Below, in pieces: positions 1 to 7,760 of a stretch of DNA of 36,199 nt (positions are counted from its first letter, which is position 1; every line of letters begins with the position of its first letter). Location of the stretch: NCBI GenBank assembly GCA_024638385.1, contig JAHEKJ010000028.1, positions 1-36,199 on the forward strand, given 5' to 3'. The translations under genes were made by a program, and so were the position numbers. Source of the stretch: Gammaproteobacteria bacterium. GTDB lineage: Bacteria > Pseudomonadota > Gammaproteobacteria > GCA-001735895. The notes beneath the pieces are model-generated. The model worked only from the letters and a program-made list of their open reading frames with translations. It did no database searches and was not told the DNA's origin.

Positions 1-1346
1 GGCGCGACGCCGCGGCGCAGCGCGGGCGCGGCGTTCTCGCGCGCCGGCGCATCGAAGGCCTGTAGCTGGCGCAGCCAGTCGACCAGGTCCGGCGGCCGGC
101 CCCCGGCCGTTACCGCCGGGCGGGCGAAGCCCAGCAATTCGATCCAGTGCCGCAGCCGCGGCGCATCGAGCTCGGCGCTGCGCGGCAGCCATTCGAGCAG
201 CCGGGCCAGCGGCGCCGCAATCGCCGCTGCCGCCGGGTCCGCCGCAGTAACGAGGCCGGGCGCGGGCGCCGCCGGCCTGAGTTTTACTGCCTCGGTGACG
301 GCGCGGAGCGGATCGGCACTCGGCGGCAGTGCGGCGGACCGACCGGCGGCGGATGGCGGACGGGAAGTCGGGTTGTCATGCGAATGCTGCGCCGGCGGTG
401 GCGCGGCCGCCGGCGCGAGCGGCGCCGGTGGGCGACTCGACGACGTGGAATTCGAGACGCCCGCGGTAACCGCGGAGCGGGTGCCGCCGGTCGCGATCGT
501 GGCGTCGGGGCGCGTCGGAAGCGGGCGTGGGGATTGCGCCACCGGCGCGGTTGGCGCGCGCTTCGCGGCGGCGATCGGCGATGTCGCCGGATTTTGCTGC
601 GAGTCGATTCCGATCGGTTGCGACGGTCGCTGCGCGATCGTCCCGGCCGTCGTCGGCAGCGGCGGCCGGGCGGCAACCGGCGCCGCCACGGCAGGCCCGC
701 GGGCGACCGGCCGGCGACTCCGGCCCGGCGCTTCCGCCGAGGGCGCCGGCGAAGGAGTTCGCGGTCGCGCGAGTTCGAACAGGCGCAGCAGGCTGTCGGC
801 GTCGCCACTCGCCTGGCGCGGCAACAGATGGCGCAGCAGCGCGCGATAAATCGGCGCGCGCTCGAGCGGGCGCACCTCGATCGAGCGGGTAGCCGGGCGG
901 CGCTCGAGACTCAGCAGTCGACCGCCGGCGGACTCGATGCGCAAAGGCAAGTTGTGAGTCCGTCCGGCGACGCGGATCTCGGTCGCGCGTGGCGACGCGC
1001 GCAGGATTTCGGCCAGCACCGGGCGGTCGGCGGGCAACGACCGGGCAAGTCGCGGCACCGCGTCGGCGGCGATCGTTGCCGGCCGCTCGGGCGCCGGCCG
1101 GATTCTGAGTACGGGATTCGAGTCGCTGCCTTCGAGCCGGATCAGGATGCGGTCGCCACGCCGCAGATCGAGCCGGTTACGGGTCAGGATCTCGCCGAGT
1201 TCGCTGCGCAACAACAGCCGGTCCTTGAGGATGCGAATGACCTCGGCCTCGACGCTGCCGGCCTGCCGCAGGCGGGTCAGCAGATTGCCGACGTCGACGT
1301 CGGTGGGGCGGCTATGCGCGAGCGGGCTTAAGCGATCGATGTCCAT
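1..1346 (-). CDS. Pro/Ala-rich protein, possibly FliK-like flagellar hook-length control protein (3' end outside window)
   Basis: The minus-strand frame from the ATG at 1346 stays open for 448 codons to the left edge, so the C-terminus lies outside the window. Residues about 1-85 form a compact, charged N-terminal region containing GEILTRNRLDLRRGDRILIR. This 'avoid-a-beta-fold then G-D-x-I' pattern resembles the N-terminal domain of many gammaproteobacterial FliK-like proteins. A long low-complexity Pro/Ala/Arg/Ser linker follows (about 150-390), and then more ordered sequence rich in Leu and Trp. FliK proteins have this N-domain, flexible linker and C-domain layout and set hook length during flagellar export. 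The diagnostic FliK C-terminal domain is not visible, so the name is an inference. No strong Shine-Dalgarno precedes the ATG. The long plus-strand frame over the same bases is Arg-rich and looks like a shadow. Confidence 0.55.
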   Translation of the reverse strand, partial: MDIDRLSPLAHSRPTDVDVGNLLTRLRQAGSVEAEVIRILKDRLLLRSELGEILTRNRLDLRRGDRILIRLEGSDSNPVLRIRPAPERPATIAADAVPRLARSLPADRPVLAEILRASPRATEIRVAGRTHNLPLRIESAGGRLLSLERRPATRSIEVRPLERAPIYRALLRHLLPRQASGDADSLLRLFELARPRTPSPAPSAEAPGRSRRPVARGPAVAAPVAARPPLPTTAGTIAQRPSQPIGIDSQQNPATSPIAAAKRAPTAPVAQSPRPLPTRPDATIATGGTRSAVTAGVSNSTSSSRPPAPLAPAAAPPPAQHSHDNPTSRPPSAAGRSAALPPSADPLRAVTEAVKLRPAAPAPGLVTAADPAAAAIAAPLARLLEWLPRSAELDAPRLRHWIELLGFARPAVTAGGRPPDLVDWLRQLQAFDAPARENAAPALRRGVA

Positions 1347-1587
1347 GTTGGCAATCTCGTTCCACCCCGGGCCGGAAACTGCCGGCCTGGCGGACGCCCG
1401 GCTTGCCGCTCGCGGCGGCACGCAGGGTCGGACTCGGGGTGCGGGCGTTGAAAAATTGGCGCCTGACCCCTGTTTCGGCCGCCGGCGGCCGATCTTGAGC
1501 CCGTTCGTCCGGGATTGCCCGCGGTTCGGGGAAAAAATCGACAAAAAACCGACGCCGCCGGCCAGAAAAGGCTCGAGTGGTAACTAA
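1347..1587. other. Divergent intergenic region between the FliK-like gene and the GGDEF gene
   Basis: The non-coding gap between the two divergent genes runs from 1347 to 1669. Its left part holds a solo REP-like arm with a perfect palindrome (1450-1492) and an A-rich stretch (about 1530-1557). Its right end holds the promoter of the GGDEF gene (1588-1616). I see no credible gene in it. The frames that cross it are short and Arg/Pro-rich. Confidence 0.6.
1450..1492. repeat. Solo REP-like arm followed by a perfect 18-bp palindrome
   Basis: The sequence GAAAAATTGGCGCCTGACC (continuing CC) at 1450-1470 reads on the other strand as an element starting GGGGTCAGGCGCC. Five bases later, 1475-1492 is a perfect 18-bp palindrome, TCGGCCGCCGGCGGCCGA. 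The GGGG(A/T)CA head resembles the arms near 19953-20227 and 36088. I infer a single half of a REP-like element. No matching second arm is visible nearby, and the family assignment is from memory only. Confidence 0.4.
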
Positions 1588-1616
1588 TTGTTTGAATTGT
1601 ATAGGTTTTTTATATT
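1588..1616 (+). promoter_or_regulatory. Sigma-70-type promoter of the GGDEF gene
   Basis: TTGTTT at 1588-1593 and TATATT at 1611-1616 are separated by exactly 17 bases. They lie in an AT-rich patch that stands out from the GC-rich surroundings. The expected start of transcription is near 1623, leaving a leader of about 45 nt before the ATG at 1670, which has an AAAAAGG ribosome-binding sequence. Confidence 0.6.
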
Positions 1617-1669
1617 GGCACGCATCTGGCATGTCAATTCCCAGATACCTAGCTGAAAAAGGTTTACCG

Positions 1670-2605
1670 ATGGAATTGCCGTCAACCAGCCGACTGCTGG
1701 AAAGCGAGAAACCGCTGCCACAACCGCGCGCGCAGGTCATCGCGCTGGATCCGCGCCTCGAGGACCGCGAGCGTGGCGGTCGCAAGTATGTCCGCCTGCT
1801 GCAGTTGTCGGACCTGCTGTCGCGCCACCTCGAAGTCGAGCAGATCGTTGCCGCCTTCATGAGCGAAATCGCCGGCAAGGTCGATCATCACGGCTATCGC
1901 TTCGTCTGCCGGGATGTCGAATCCCGGATCGAGCACGGCATCACCGACGGGACCCGGGCGAGCTATCGTCTCAAGCTGCAAAACCGGTTTCTCGGCGAAC
2001 TGACGCTGTTCAGGGCAGGCAACTTCGCCAGCCGCGAGCTGTGCGATCTCGAGGAAACGTTGTGTTGCCTGATTTACCCGCTGAAGAACGCACTGCTCTA
2101 CCAGATCGCGCTCAAATCGGCCTATCGCGACCCGATTACCGGGCTCAACAACCGCACCTCGATGGAAAAGTATCTGCCGCGCGAAATCGACCTGGCACGG
2201 CGCCACCAGCAACCGATGGCGCTGCTGGTCATGGATCTGGACGGCTTCAAGCAGATCAACGACCGGGCCGGCCACGATACTGGCGACCGGGTGCTGCGCG
2301 AGACCGCGCGGGTCATCGGCCGGACGGTTCGCAACACCGACCTGGTCTATCGCTACGGCGGCGACGAGTTCGTCGGCGCGCTGGCGCAAACCGATATTCA
2401 CGGCGCGGTCGACGTCAGCGAGCGCATCCGCAGCAGCATCGAGGCGCTCGACCTCGAGGCGACCGGCGTCGCCGAGCGGGTCCGCGTCAGCATCGGCATC
2501 ACGCTGGTGCGCCACAACGACGATTTTCTGAGCGCCTTCAAGCGCGCCGACAAGGCCTTGTACCAGGCCAAGCTCAACGGCAAGAACCAGATCATCATTT
2601 GCTGA
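1670..2605 (+). CDS. Diguanylate cyclase (GGDEF domain)
   Basis: This 311-residue protein makes cyclic di-GMP from two GTP. The C-terminal GGDEF domain spans about residues 145-311. It has an intact YGGDEF active-site loop (G230-F234), a DPITGLNNR entry motif and the MDLDGFKQIND metal/substrate segment. RNTD lies five residues before GGDEF and matches the RxxD inhibitory site, so product feedback is likely. Residues 1-140 form a soluble helical/GAF-like sensor region with no membrane segment, so the enzyme is probably cytoplasmic. I chose the ATG at 1670 because AAAAAGG precedes it. The in-frame ATGs at 1577 and 1631 lie inside or next to the promoter. It heads a cassette with STAS and PilZ genes that may sense or pass on its output. 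Confidence 0.9.
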   Translation: MELPSTSRLLESEKPLPQPRAQVIALDPRLEDRERGGRKYVRLLQLSDLLSRHLEVEQIVAAFMSEIAGKVDHHGYRFVCRDVESRIEHGITDGTRASYRLKLQNRFLGELTLFRAGNFASRELCDLEETLCCLIYPLKNALLYQIALKSAYRDPITGLNNRTSMEKYLPREIDLARRHQQPMALLVMDLDGFKQINDRAGHDTGDRVLRETARVIGRTVRNTDLVYRYGGDEFVGALAQTDIHGAVDVSERIRSSIEALDLEATGVAERVRVSIGITLVRHNDDFLSAFKRADKALYQAKLNGKNQIIIC

Positions 2606-2671
2606 CGCGGCGCGCCTCGCGGTCCGGGCCGCCGACCGCGTCGCGCTCGCCGCCGAGGCGCGCCGCGGCGA

Positions 2672-2699
2672 TGGAAACCGGGGAAAAATAGTCTATAAA
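2672..2699 (+). promoter_or_regulatory. Possible promoter of the small helical gene
   Basis: TGGAAA (2672-2677) and TATAAA (2694-2699) are 16 bases apart. The -10 box ends only 9 bases before the ATG at 2709, so any transcript from it would have almost no leader. Both boxes are imperfect, so confidence is low. Confidence 0.3.
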
Positions 2700-2708
2700 C
2701 TAGGGGAT

Positions 2709-3107
2709 ATGCGTAGTGACGCTGGAGCCGACGCCTTGTCCGATCGAATTCGACCCATCCCTGCCGGGCCGCGCGAAGACGCCGGCGACTGCGTCGACCC
2801 GGATCCGGCGAGGGTTGCCGAACTGCTCGCGCAAATCGGCGTGCTCGGCGAGCGGATCGATGCCGCCGCGCAGCGCTCGGTCGACGCGCTCCGGCAGGCC
2901 CGCGCCGAACCCGGCGTCGAAACCTGGAACGGCGCGCTTGCTGAATCCCTGCTCGATCTCGCGGCCCGCATCGAGACCGGGCGGCAACGCCTCGACGCCG
3001 CGCTGGCGCAGGACCGGGCGCGACTGCGCGACGCCGCCGGACCGCTCGACGAACCGGCCGCCGATGCGCAGGCGGTGATGGACCCGAGCCGACCGGGAAT
3101 GATTTAA
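2709..3107 (+). CDS. Small helical protein of unknown function
   Basis: I do not recognise this 132-residue acidic protein. Residues about 35-115 are predicted by eye to be long amphipathic helices rich in Ala, Leu, Arg and Glu, with a coiled-coil-like rhythm. There is no signal peptide, membrane segment or Cys motif. It lies between the GGDEF and STAS genes on the same strand, about 100 bases after the first and 36 before the second, so a role in the same signalling cassette is likely but unproven. The ATG at 2709 has AGGGG only two bases away, which is too close for a normal ribosome site. The TTG at 2736, with GGAG about eight bases upstream, is an alternative start. Export chaperones of the FlgN/FliT type have a similar size and helical make-up, but I see no specific motif. 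A rival minus-strand frame covers the same bases. Confidence 0.5.
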   Translation: MRSDAGADALSDRIRPIPAGPREDAGDCVDPDPARVAELLAQIGVLGERIDAAAQRSVDALRQARAEPGVETWNGALAESLLDLAARIETGRQRLDAALAQDRARLRDAAGPLDEPAADAQAVMDPSRPGMI

Positions 3108-3143
3108 TACGCACACGCAGACATTGAACCAGAGGTAAATTTA

Positions 3144-3446
3144 ATGGGTATAAATACGACGGTATCCGACGGCGGTGAAAAGGTAACCATCGCGGTAGCC
3201 GGCAAGTTCGATTTCCAGCTCTACGACGAGTTTCGCGCCTCCTACGCGGACACCGCCGGCAGCGGGGTCGAGTATGTCGTCGACCTGTCCGACACCGACT
3301 ACCTCGACAGTTCGGCGCTCGGCATGTTGCTGCTGCTGCGCGAACACGCCGGCGGCGAAGCCTCGAAGATCGAAATCAAGCAAGCCTCGCCCGAGGTGCG
3401 CAAGATTCTCGACGTCGCCAATTTCGGCAAGCTGTTCAAAATCTGA
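3144..3446 (+). CDS. Single-domain STAS protein (anti-sigma-factor antagonist type)
   Basis: The 100 residues form one STAS domain. The beta-strand start VTIAVAGKFDF is followed by the hallmark loop LDSSALGMLLLLRE, where S56 or S57 is the expected phosphorylation site and D55 precedes it. STAS proteins of this type bind an anti-sigma factor or kinase partner and are switched by Ser phosphorylation. Neither the kinase nor the phosphatase is in this window. An AGAGGTAA ribosome site precedes the ATG. The PilZ gene starts 12 bases after the stop, so the two are almost certainly co-transcribed. This suggests a partner-switching branch tied to c-di-GMP, but the link is inferred from context only. 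Confidence 0.9.
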   Translation: MGINTTVSDGGEKVTIAVAGKFDFQLYDEFRASYADTAGSGVEYVVDLSDTDYLDSSALGMLLLLREHAGGEASKIEIKQASPEVRKILDVANFGKLFKI

Positions 3447-3457
3447 CGTAGCCGGCA

Positions 3458-3757
3458 ATGATCGATTACGCCGAGAAGCGTGATTTTCTGCGCATGCCGA
3501 TCGATTGCGAGCTGAGCTTCGGACGCCGTGGAGACGACGCACGGCATCAGGGCAAGGTCATCAATCTGAGCAGCAAGGGCATATTGTTCACGTCGAGCGA
3601 AGGCTTCGCCGAGGGCGAGCAGCTCGACATCCTGCTGACGCCGAGCAATGCCCTGACGCCGCCGATGGAGGCCGCCGTCGTCGTCAGCCGGGTCACCGAC
3701 AACGACGCGAGCTTCGAAATCGCCTGCGAGATCGAACGCATCAAGGACGTGAAGTAA
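3458..3757 (+). CDS. Single-domain PilZ protein (c-di-GMP receptor)
   Basis: This is a 99-residue PilZ domain with both c-di-GMP-binding motifs. RxxxR is RDFLR at residues 8-12, and (D/N)xSxxG is NLSSKG near residue 36. It has no other domain, so it probably acts by binding a partner protein when loaded with c-di-GMP. It ends the GGDEF/STAS cassette: its stop lies four bases from the stop of convergent ispG. The nearby diguanylate cyclase would be the obvious source of its ligand. Confidence 0.92.
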   Translation: MIDYAEKRDFLRMPIDCELSFGRRGDDARHQGKVINLSSKGILFTSSEGFAEGEQLDILLTPSNALTPPMEAAVVVSRVTDNDASFEIACEIERIKDVK

Positions 3758-3761
3758 GCCC

Positions 3762-4976
3762 TCAGCCGCGGGCGTAGCGGCGCTCGACGTAGTCTCTCAC
3801 CAGGCGAATGAATTCGCCGGCAATATCATCTCCCTTCAGGGTCACGGTCTTGCGGCCGTCCTCGTAGACCGGCGCGACCGGTTGTTCACCGGTGCCCGGC
3901 AGGCTGATGCCGATGTTCGCGTGCTTGCTTTCGCCGGGGCCGTTGACGACGCATCCCATGACCGCGACTTTCAGCGCCTCGACCCCGGGGTAACGATGTT
4001 TCCATTGCGGCATCGCGGCATCGAGTTCCCGCTGGATTTGCTGCGCCAGCACCTGGAAAGTGTCGCTGGTCGTGCGGCCGCAGCCGGGACAGGCGGTTAC
4101 ACTCGGCGTAAACGAGCGCAAACCGAGCGATTGCAGGATCTGTTGCGCGACCTTGACCTCGCGTTCGCGCGCGGCGCCGGGCTCCGGCGTCAACGACACC
4201 CGGATCGTGTCGCCGATGCCCTGGTGCAGCAGGATCGCGAGCGCCGCGCTCGACGCGACGACCCCCGGATCGCCCATGCCGGCCTCGGTCAGGCCGAGGT
4301 GCAGCGGATAGCGGCAGCGTTCGGCGAGCGTGCGGTAGACGTCGATCAGGTCCGGCACCCGGCTCATCTTGCAGCTGATGACGATGCGGTTCGCCGGCAA
4401 ACCGATTTCCTCGGCGAAGGCCGCGCTCGACAGCGCCGACTCGACCACGGCCTGGCGGTTGATCGTCGACAGCGACAGCGGTTCGGGCAGGCTCGCGTTC
4501 CGATCGAGCAGGTTTGCCAGCACCTGCTGGTCGAGACTGCCCCAGTTGACGCCGATCCGAACCGGCTTGTCGTGGCGGCAGGCGATCTCGATCATTTCGC
4601 CGAACTGTGGGTCGCGCTTCCGGCCGCGGCCGACGTTACCGGGATTGATCCGGTACTTGGCCAGCACCCGCGCGCAGGCTTCGTGCTGGCGCAACAGCTT
4701 GTGGCCGTTGAAATGAAAATCGCCGACGATCGGCACCCTGTAATCGGCCTCCTCGAGGCGCTCGACGATGCGCGGCACCGCGCGGGCGGCGGCGTCGTTG
4801 TTGACCGTAATCCGGACCAGCTCCGAGCCGGCGTCGGCGAGCCGCCGCACCTGCTCGACGGTCGCGTCGATATCGGCGGTGTCGGTATTGGTCATCGACT
4901 GCACGACGATCGGCGAATCGCCGCCGAGCGGCACGCCGCCGACGTGCACGGTCAATCTGTCGCGATCTGGGTTCAT
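3762..4976 (-). CDS. ispG: 4-hydroxy-3-methylbut-2-enyl diphosphate synthase IspG (GcpE)
   Basis: IspG converts 2-C-methyl-D-erythritol 2,4-cyclodiphosphate to HMBPP in the MEP isoprenoid pathway, using a [4Fe-4S] cluster. The 404-residue product has the N-terminal TIM-barrel part and a C-terminal iron-sulfur part. The cluster ligands are visible as C296 and C299 in [10 protein letters not shown]342 in [11 protein letters not shown], and the conserved E349. I chose the ATG at 4976 because AAAAGG lies about nine bases upstream. Longer in-frame starts at 5024 and 5150 would overlap the divergent promoter region and add unstructured sequence. In E. coli and Pseudomonas ispG sits between rodZ and hisS. 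Here it is alone beside the cheR promoter. Confidence 0.96.
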   Translation of the reverse strand: MNPDRDRLTVHVGGVPLGGDSPIVVQSMTNTDTADIDATVEQVRRLADAGSELVRITVNNDAAARAVPRIVERLEEADYRVPIVGDFHFNGHKLLRQHEACARVLAKYRINPGNVGRGRKRDPQFGEMIEIACRHDKPVRIGVNWGSLDQQVLANLLDRNASLPEPLSLSTINRQAVVESALSSAAFAEEIGLPANRIVISCKMSRVPDLIDVYRTLAERCRYPLHLGLTEAGMGDPGVVASSAALAILLHQGIGDTIRVSLTPEPGAAREREVKVAQQILQSLGLRSFTPSVTACPGCGRTTSDTFQVLAQQIQRELDAAMPQWKHRYPGVEALKVAVMGCVVNGPGESKHANIGISLPGTGEQPVAPVYEDGRKTVTLKGDDIAGEFIRLVRDYVERRYARG

Positions 4977-5002
4977 ACATCCGGGCCTTTTCGGGGGCGG
5001 TA

Positions 5003-5038
5003 ATGGTAAAGAACTATCCGCCATAGTTAAAGAATTAT
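5003..5038. promoter_or_regulatory. Operator-like repeats in the ispG/cheR divergent promoter region
   Basis: Two near-identical 11-mers, TAAAGAACTAT (5007-5017) and TAAAGAATTAT (5028-5038), are 21 bp apart, two helical turns. Between and across them lies a perfect 6-bp inverted repeat, AACTAT-CCGCC-ATAGTT (5012-5028). On the minus strand, TTAACT (5025-5030) and TACCAT (5003-5008) with a 16-bp spacer could be the ispG promoter, with the inverted repeat mostly inside the spacer. The patch is strikingly AT-rich. A dimeric regulator is a reasonable inference, but its identity is unknown. Confidence 0.4.
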
Positions 5039-5100
5039 GCGCGTACGCCGAATACAGGGTCAATCGGCGCCGCCGGCCTCGGCGCGATCCGGGAGACGTC

Positions 5101-5988
5101 TTGAGCAAACAATCCGATTCCTGTCCGACGCTTGACCGGCTCGCGTTCACGCGCGAGGATTTCGACTACCTGCGCCATTTCGTCGCCGCGGCTACCGGTA
5201 TCGTTGCCGGCGACGACAAGTACACGCTCTATTACTCGCGCCTCGCGGCGCGCCTGCGGCGTCTCGGGCTGGCCGATTTCCGCGCCTACCGTGACTATCT
5301 CAAGCAAAACCCGGAAACCGAGAGTATCGAGCTGGTCAATTCGCTGACGACGAATCTGACCTCGTTCTTTCGCGAGCCGCACCATTTCGATTTCATCCGC
5401 GAACAAATCGTTCCGGCACGCCGGCGGGCCGGCGACAAACGCATGCGTATCTGGTCGGCCGGCTGCTCGAGCGGCGAAGAACCCTACTCGATCGCGATTA
5501 CCCTGCTGCAATCGATCCTCGACATCGCCCACTGGGAGATCGAGATCGTCGCCACCGACATCGACTCGCACGTGCTCGCGAGCGGGGTCGAGGGCATCTA
5601 CGCGTATGATCGCATCGCGCATCTCGACGCGACCCTGCGCGAGCGCTACTTTCGCCGCGATCCGGCGTCCGACGGAGCGCGCGTCAGCATCTGCGAGGAG
5701 GCGCGACGCCTGGTCCAGTTTCGTCACCACAACCTGCTGCATCCGTGGCCGTTCCACCGCCCGTTCGACGTGATCTTTTGCCGCAACGTGGTCATTTACT
5801 TCAGCCAGGATACCAAGCGCTGGCTGGTCAACCGTTTCGCCGAGACGCTGGCCGATGGCGGCCACCTGTTCATGGGGCATTCGGAGTCGCTCTACCGGAC
5901 CAGCGATCGCTTCGATAGCTGCGGCAATACCGTCTACCGGCTGCAAGCCGGGGTCGACGCGCGCGACGGCGCGGGAGGCGCGCCGTGA
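5101..5988 (+). CDS. cheR: Chemotaxis protein methyltransferase CheR
   Basis: CheR methylates glutamates of chemoreceptors with S-adenosylmethionine. The 295-residue protein has the N-terminal helical domain containing [12 protein letters not shown], the SAM-binding motif [11 protein letters not shown] (about residues 120-130), and FCRNVVIYF (around C227-N229). I chose TTG at 5101 because GGGAG lies five bases before it and the length then matches the family. The open frame extends further upstream into the promoter region without a good start. The stop overlaps the GTG of cheB (GTGA), so the two are translationally coupled. No CheA, CheW or receptor gene is in the window, so the pathway served is unknown. 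Confidence 0.93.
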   Translation: MSKQSDSCPTLDRLAFTREDFDYLRHFVAAATGIVAGDDKYTLYYSRLAARLRRLGLADFRAYRDYLKQNPETESIELVNSLTTNLTSFFREPHHFDFIREQIVPARRRAGDKRMRIWSAGCSSGEEPYSIAITLLQSILDIAHWEIEIVATDIDSHVLASGVEGIYAYDRIAHLDATLRERYFRRDPASDGARVSICEEARRLVQFRHHNLLHPWPFHRPFDVIFCRNVVIYFSQDTKRWLVNRFAETLADGGHLFMGHSESLYRTSDRFDSCGNTVYRLQAGVDARDGAGGAP

Positions 5989-7040
5989 TTCGCGTACTGG
6001 TGATCGACGACTCGGCGCTGGTGCGCAAGCTGCTGACGACGATTCTGTCGAGCGACCCGGAGATCGAGGTCGTCGGCACGGCCAACAATCCGCTGATTGC
6101 CGCGCAGCAGATCGATCTGCTCGCGCCCCACGTGTTGACCCTCGATGTCGAGATGCCGGAAATGGACGGGATCACCTTTCTCCGCCAGCTGATGGGCGAA
6201 TCGCCGATGCCGGTGGTGATGATTTCGCATCTGACGACCGCCGGCGCCAACGTCACGCTCGAGGCGCTGGCGCTCGGCGCGGTCGATTTCGTCAGCAAGC
6301 CGGGGCCGGAGAATCGCGACAATCTGGTAGCCTATGGCGACGCGGTCGTGCGCAAGGTCAAGGCGGCGGCGAGCGCGAATGTCGCACGCCGGCCCGGCGG
6401 CGCCGAGCCGCTGCCGCCACCGCTGCCGATGCGGCTCGCCTCGCCCGGCGCCGCCGGTAACCGTATCGTCGCGATCGGCGCATCGACCGGCGGCACCGAA
6501 GCGATCCGCGAGGTGCTCGCGCGCCTGCCCGCGAACTGTCCCGGTATCGTCATCAGCCAGCACATTCCCGGCGCTTTCAGCGCCGCCTTCGCCGAGCGTC
6601 TCGACCAGAAGACGAGCCTCGCGGTTTGCGAGGCCGCCGACGGCCAGCCGATACTGCCGGGTCATGCCTACCTCGCGCCGGGCGGCAGGCACCTGCGCGT
6701 CGTGCGCAACGGCAGCGGCTATCGCTGCCGGCTCGACGACGGGCCCGAGGTCAATCGGCACAAACCCTCGGTCGACGTGCTGTTCAGATCGGTCGCCGAC
6801 AGCGTCGGCGTCGGCGCGATCGGCGTGTTGCTGACCGGCATGGGCGACGACGGCGCCGAGGCGCTCGGCCTGATCCAGGCCGCCGGCGCGTTCACGCTGG
6901 CGCAGGACGAGGCGTCGAGCGTGGTCTGGGGCATGCCGGGCGAGGCGGTGCGGCGCGGCCATGCCGACGCCGTGCTGCCGCTCGACGCGATCGCCGAAAA
7001 AATCGTTGCGCTGGTATCCGACGGGCAGCAAAAGCATTAG
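5985..7040 (+). CDS. cheB: Protein-glutamate methylesterase/deamidase CheB
   Basis: CheB removes methyl groups from receptors and is activated by phosphorylation. Residues 1-120 form a receiver domain with the acidic pair D8/D9, phospho-acceptor D54 in LTLDVEMPEMDG, and a conserved KPG near 105. A Pro/Ala linker (about 125-155) leads to the methylesterase domain, where the catalytic triad is S167 (GASTGG), H193 (SQHIPG) and D289 (TGMGDDGA). All key residues are present. The GTG start has GGGAGG seven bases upstream and overlaps the cheR stop by four bases. Confidence 0.96.
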   Translation: MIRVLVIDDSALVRKLLTTILSSDPEIEVVGTANNPLIAAQQIDLLAPHVLTLDVEMPEMDGITFLRQLMGESPMPVVMISHLTTAGANVTLEALALGAVDFVSKPGPENRDNLVAYGDAVVRKVKAAASANVARRPGGAEPLPPPLPMRLASPGAAGNRIVAIGASTGGTEAIREVLARLPANCPGIVISQHIPGAFSAAFAERLDQKTSLAVCEAADGQPILPGHAYLAPGGRHLRVVRNGSGYRCRLDDGPEVNRHKPSVDVLFRSVADSVGVGAIGVLLTGMGDDGAEALGLIQAAGAFTLAQDEASSVVWGMPGEAVRRGHADAVLPLDAIAEKIVALVSDGQQKH

Positions 7041-7052
7041 AATCCGGGCGCT

Positions 7053-7760
7053 GTGCCTGCGAAACCCACGTTTGCCGGGATATCGGTCATCGCGTTCGAT
7101 CTCGACGATACGCTATGGCCTTGCATGCCGACGATCCACCGCGCCGAGGAAGTGCTCTACCGCTGGCTCGAGCGGTATTATCCGCGGATCACCGCGGCCC
7201 ATGAAATGCCGCAAATCGTCGAATTGCGCCGCGAGTTCAGCCGCCGCGACCCGCGATACGCGATCGACATGACCGCGCTGCGGCGGGAATTCCTGCAAGA
7301 TCTGGGTCATCGGCACGGTTACGACGGCGACGAGGTGGCCGCGAGCGGTTTCGAGGTATTCTTCGCCGCGCGCCAGCAGGTCGAATTCTACGACGACGTG
7401 ATGCCGAGCCTCGAGCGCCTGCGGCTGCGCTACCGACTCGGCGCGATCAGCAATGGCAACGCCAGCATCGAACACGTCGGCCTCGGCCACCTGATCGAGC
7501 ACGCGATCAGCGCCGGCGACGTGCAGATCGCCAAGCCCGATCCCGGAATCTACCATCACCTGGCCGAGCGCTTCGCCGCCGACCCCGCGCAAATCCTCTA
7601 CGTCGGTGATCACCCCGAGTACGACGTGCACGGTTCGCGCGAGGCGGGCCTGCGCGCGATCTGGATCAACCGAGAGGGCCTGGCGTGGCCGGGCGAACTG
7701 CCGGCGCCGGAGCACGAGGTCGGCGACTTGCGCGAGCTCGAGGTCTTGCTCAGCGACTGA
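7053..7760 (+). CDS. HAD-superfamily phosphatase, YigB-like
   Basis: This 235-residue HAD hydrolase has motif I FDLDDTLW (nucleophile D16, general acid D18), motif II SNGN, motif III K-P-D-P and motif IV GDHPEYDV. The cap is the small alpha-helical C1 type. The closest well-known relative by motif and length is YigB, which dephosphorylates the pyrimidine intermediate of riboflavin synthesis and FMN. The actual substrate here is not certain. The GTG at 7053 lies 12 bases after cheB and has no clear Shine-Dalgarno. A TAGAAT box ends nine bases upstream and overlaps the cheB stop codon. Its 3' end overlaps the convergent tesA by 11 bases. Confidence 0.85.
   Translation: MPAKPTFAGISVIAFDLDDTLWPCMPTIHRAEEVLYRWLERYYPRITAAHEMPQIVELRREFSRRDPRYAIDMTALRREFLQDLGHRHGYDGDEVAASGFEVFFAARQQVEFYDDVMPSLERLRLRYRLGAISNGNASIEHVGLGHLIEHAISAGDVQIAKPDPGIYHHLAERFAADPAQILYVGDHPEYDVHGSREAGLRAIWINREGLAWPGELPAPEHEVGDLRELEVLLSD

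Noticed and set aside
147-1331. A 394-codon plus-strand frame over the FliK-like gene
   Set aside because: The product is extremely Arg-rich and without order, while the minus-strand frame has a plausible domain layout.
1500-1560. The A-rich stretch near 1530-1557 as a rho-independent terminator
   Set aside because: The GC palindrome at 1475-1492 is too far from the A-run, and no clean stem followed by a T-run is visible on either strand.
2700-3116. A 138-codon minus-strand frame over the small helical gene
   Set aside because: Its product is basic and irregular, and the plus-strand frame fits the cassette direction and has helical periodicity. Not fully excluded.
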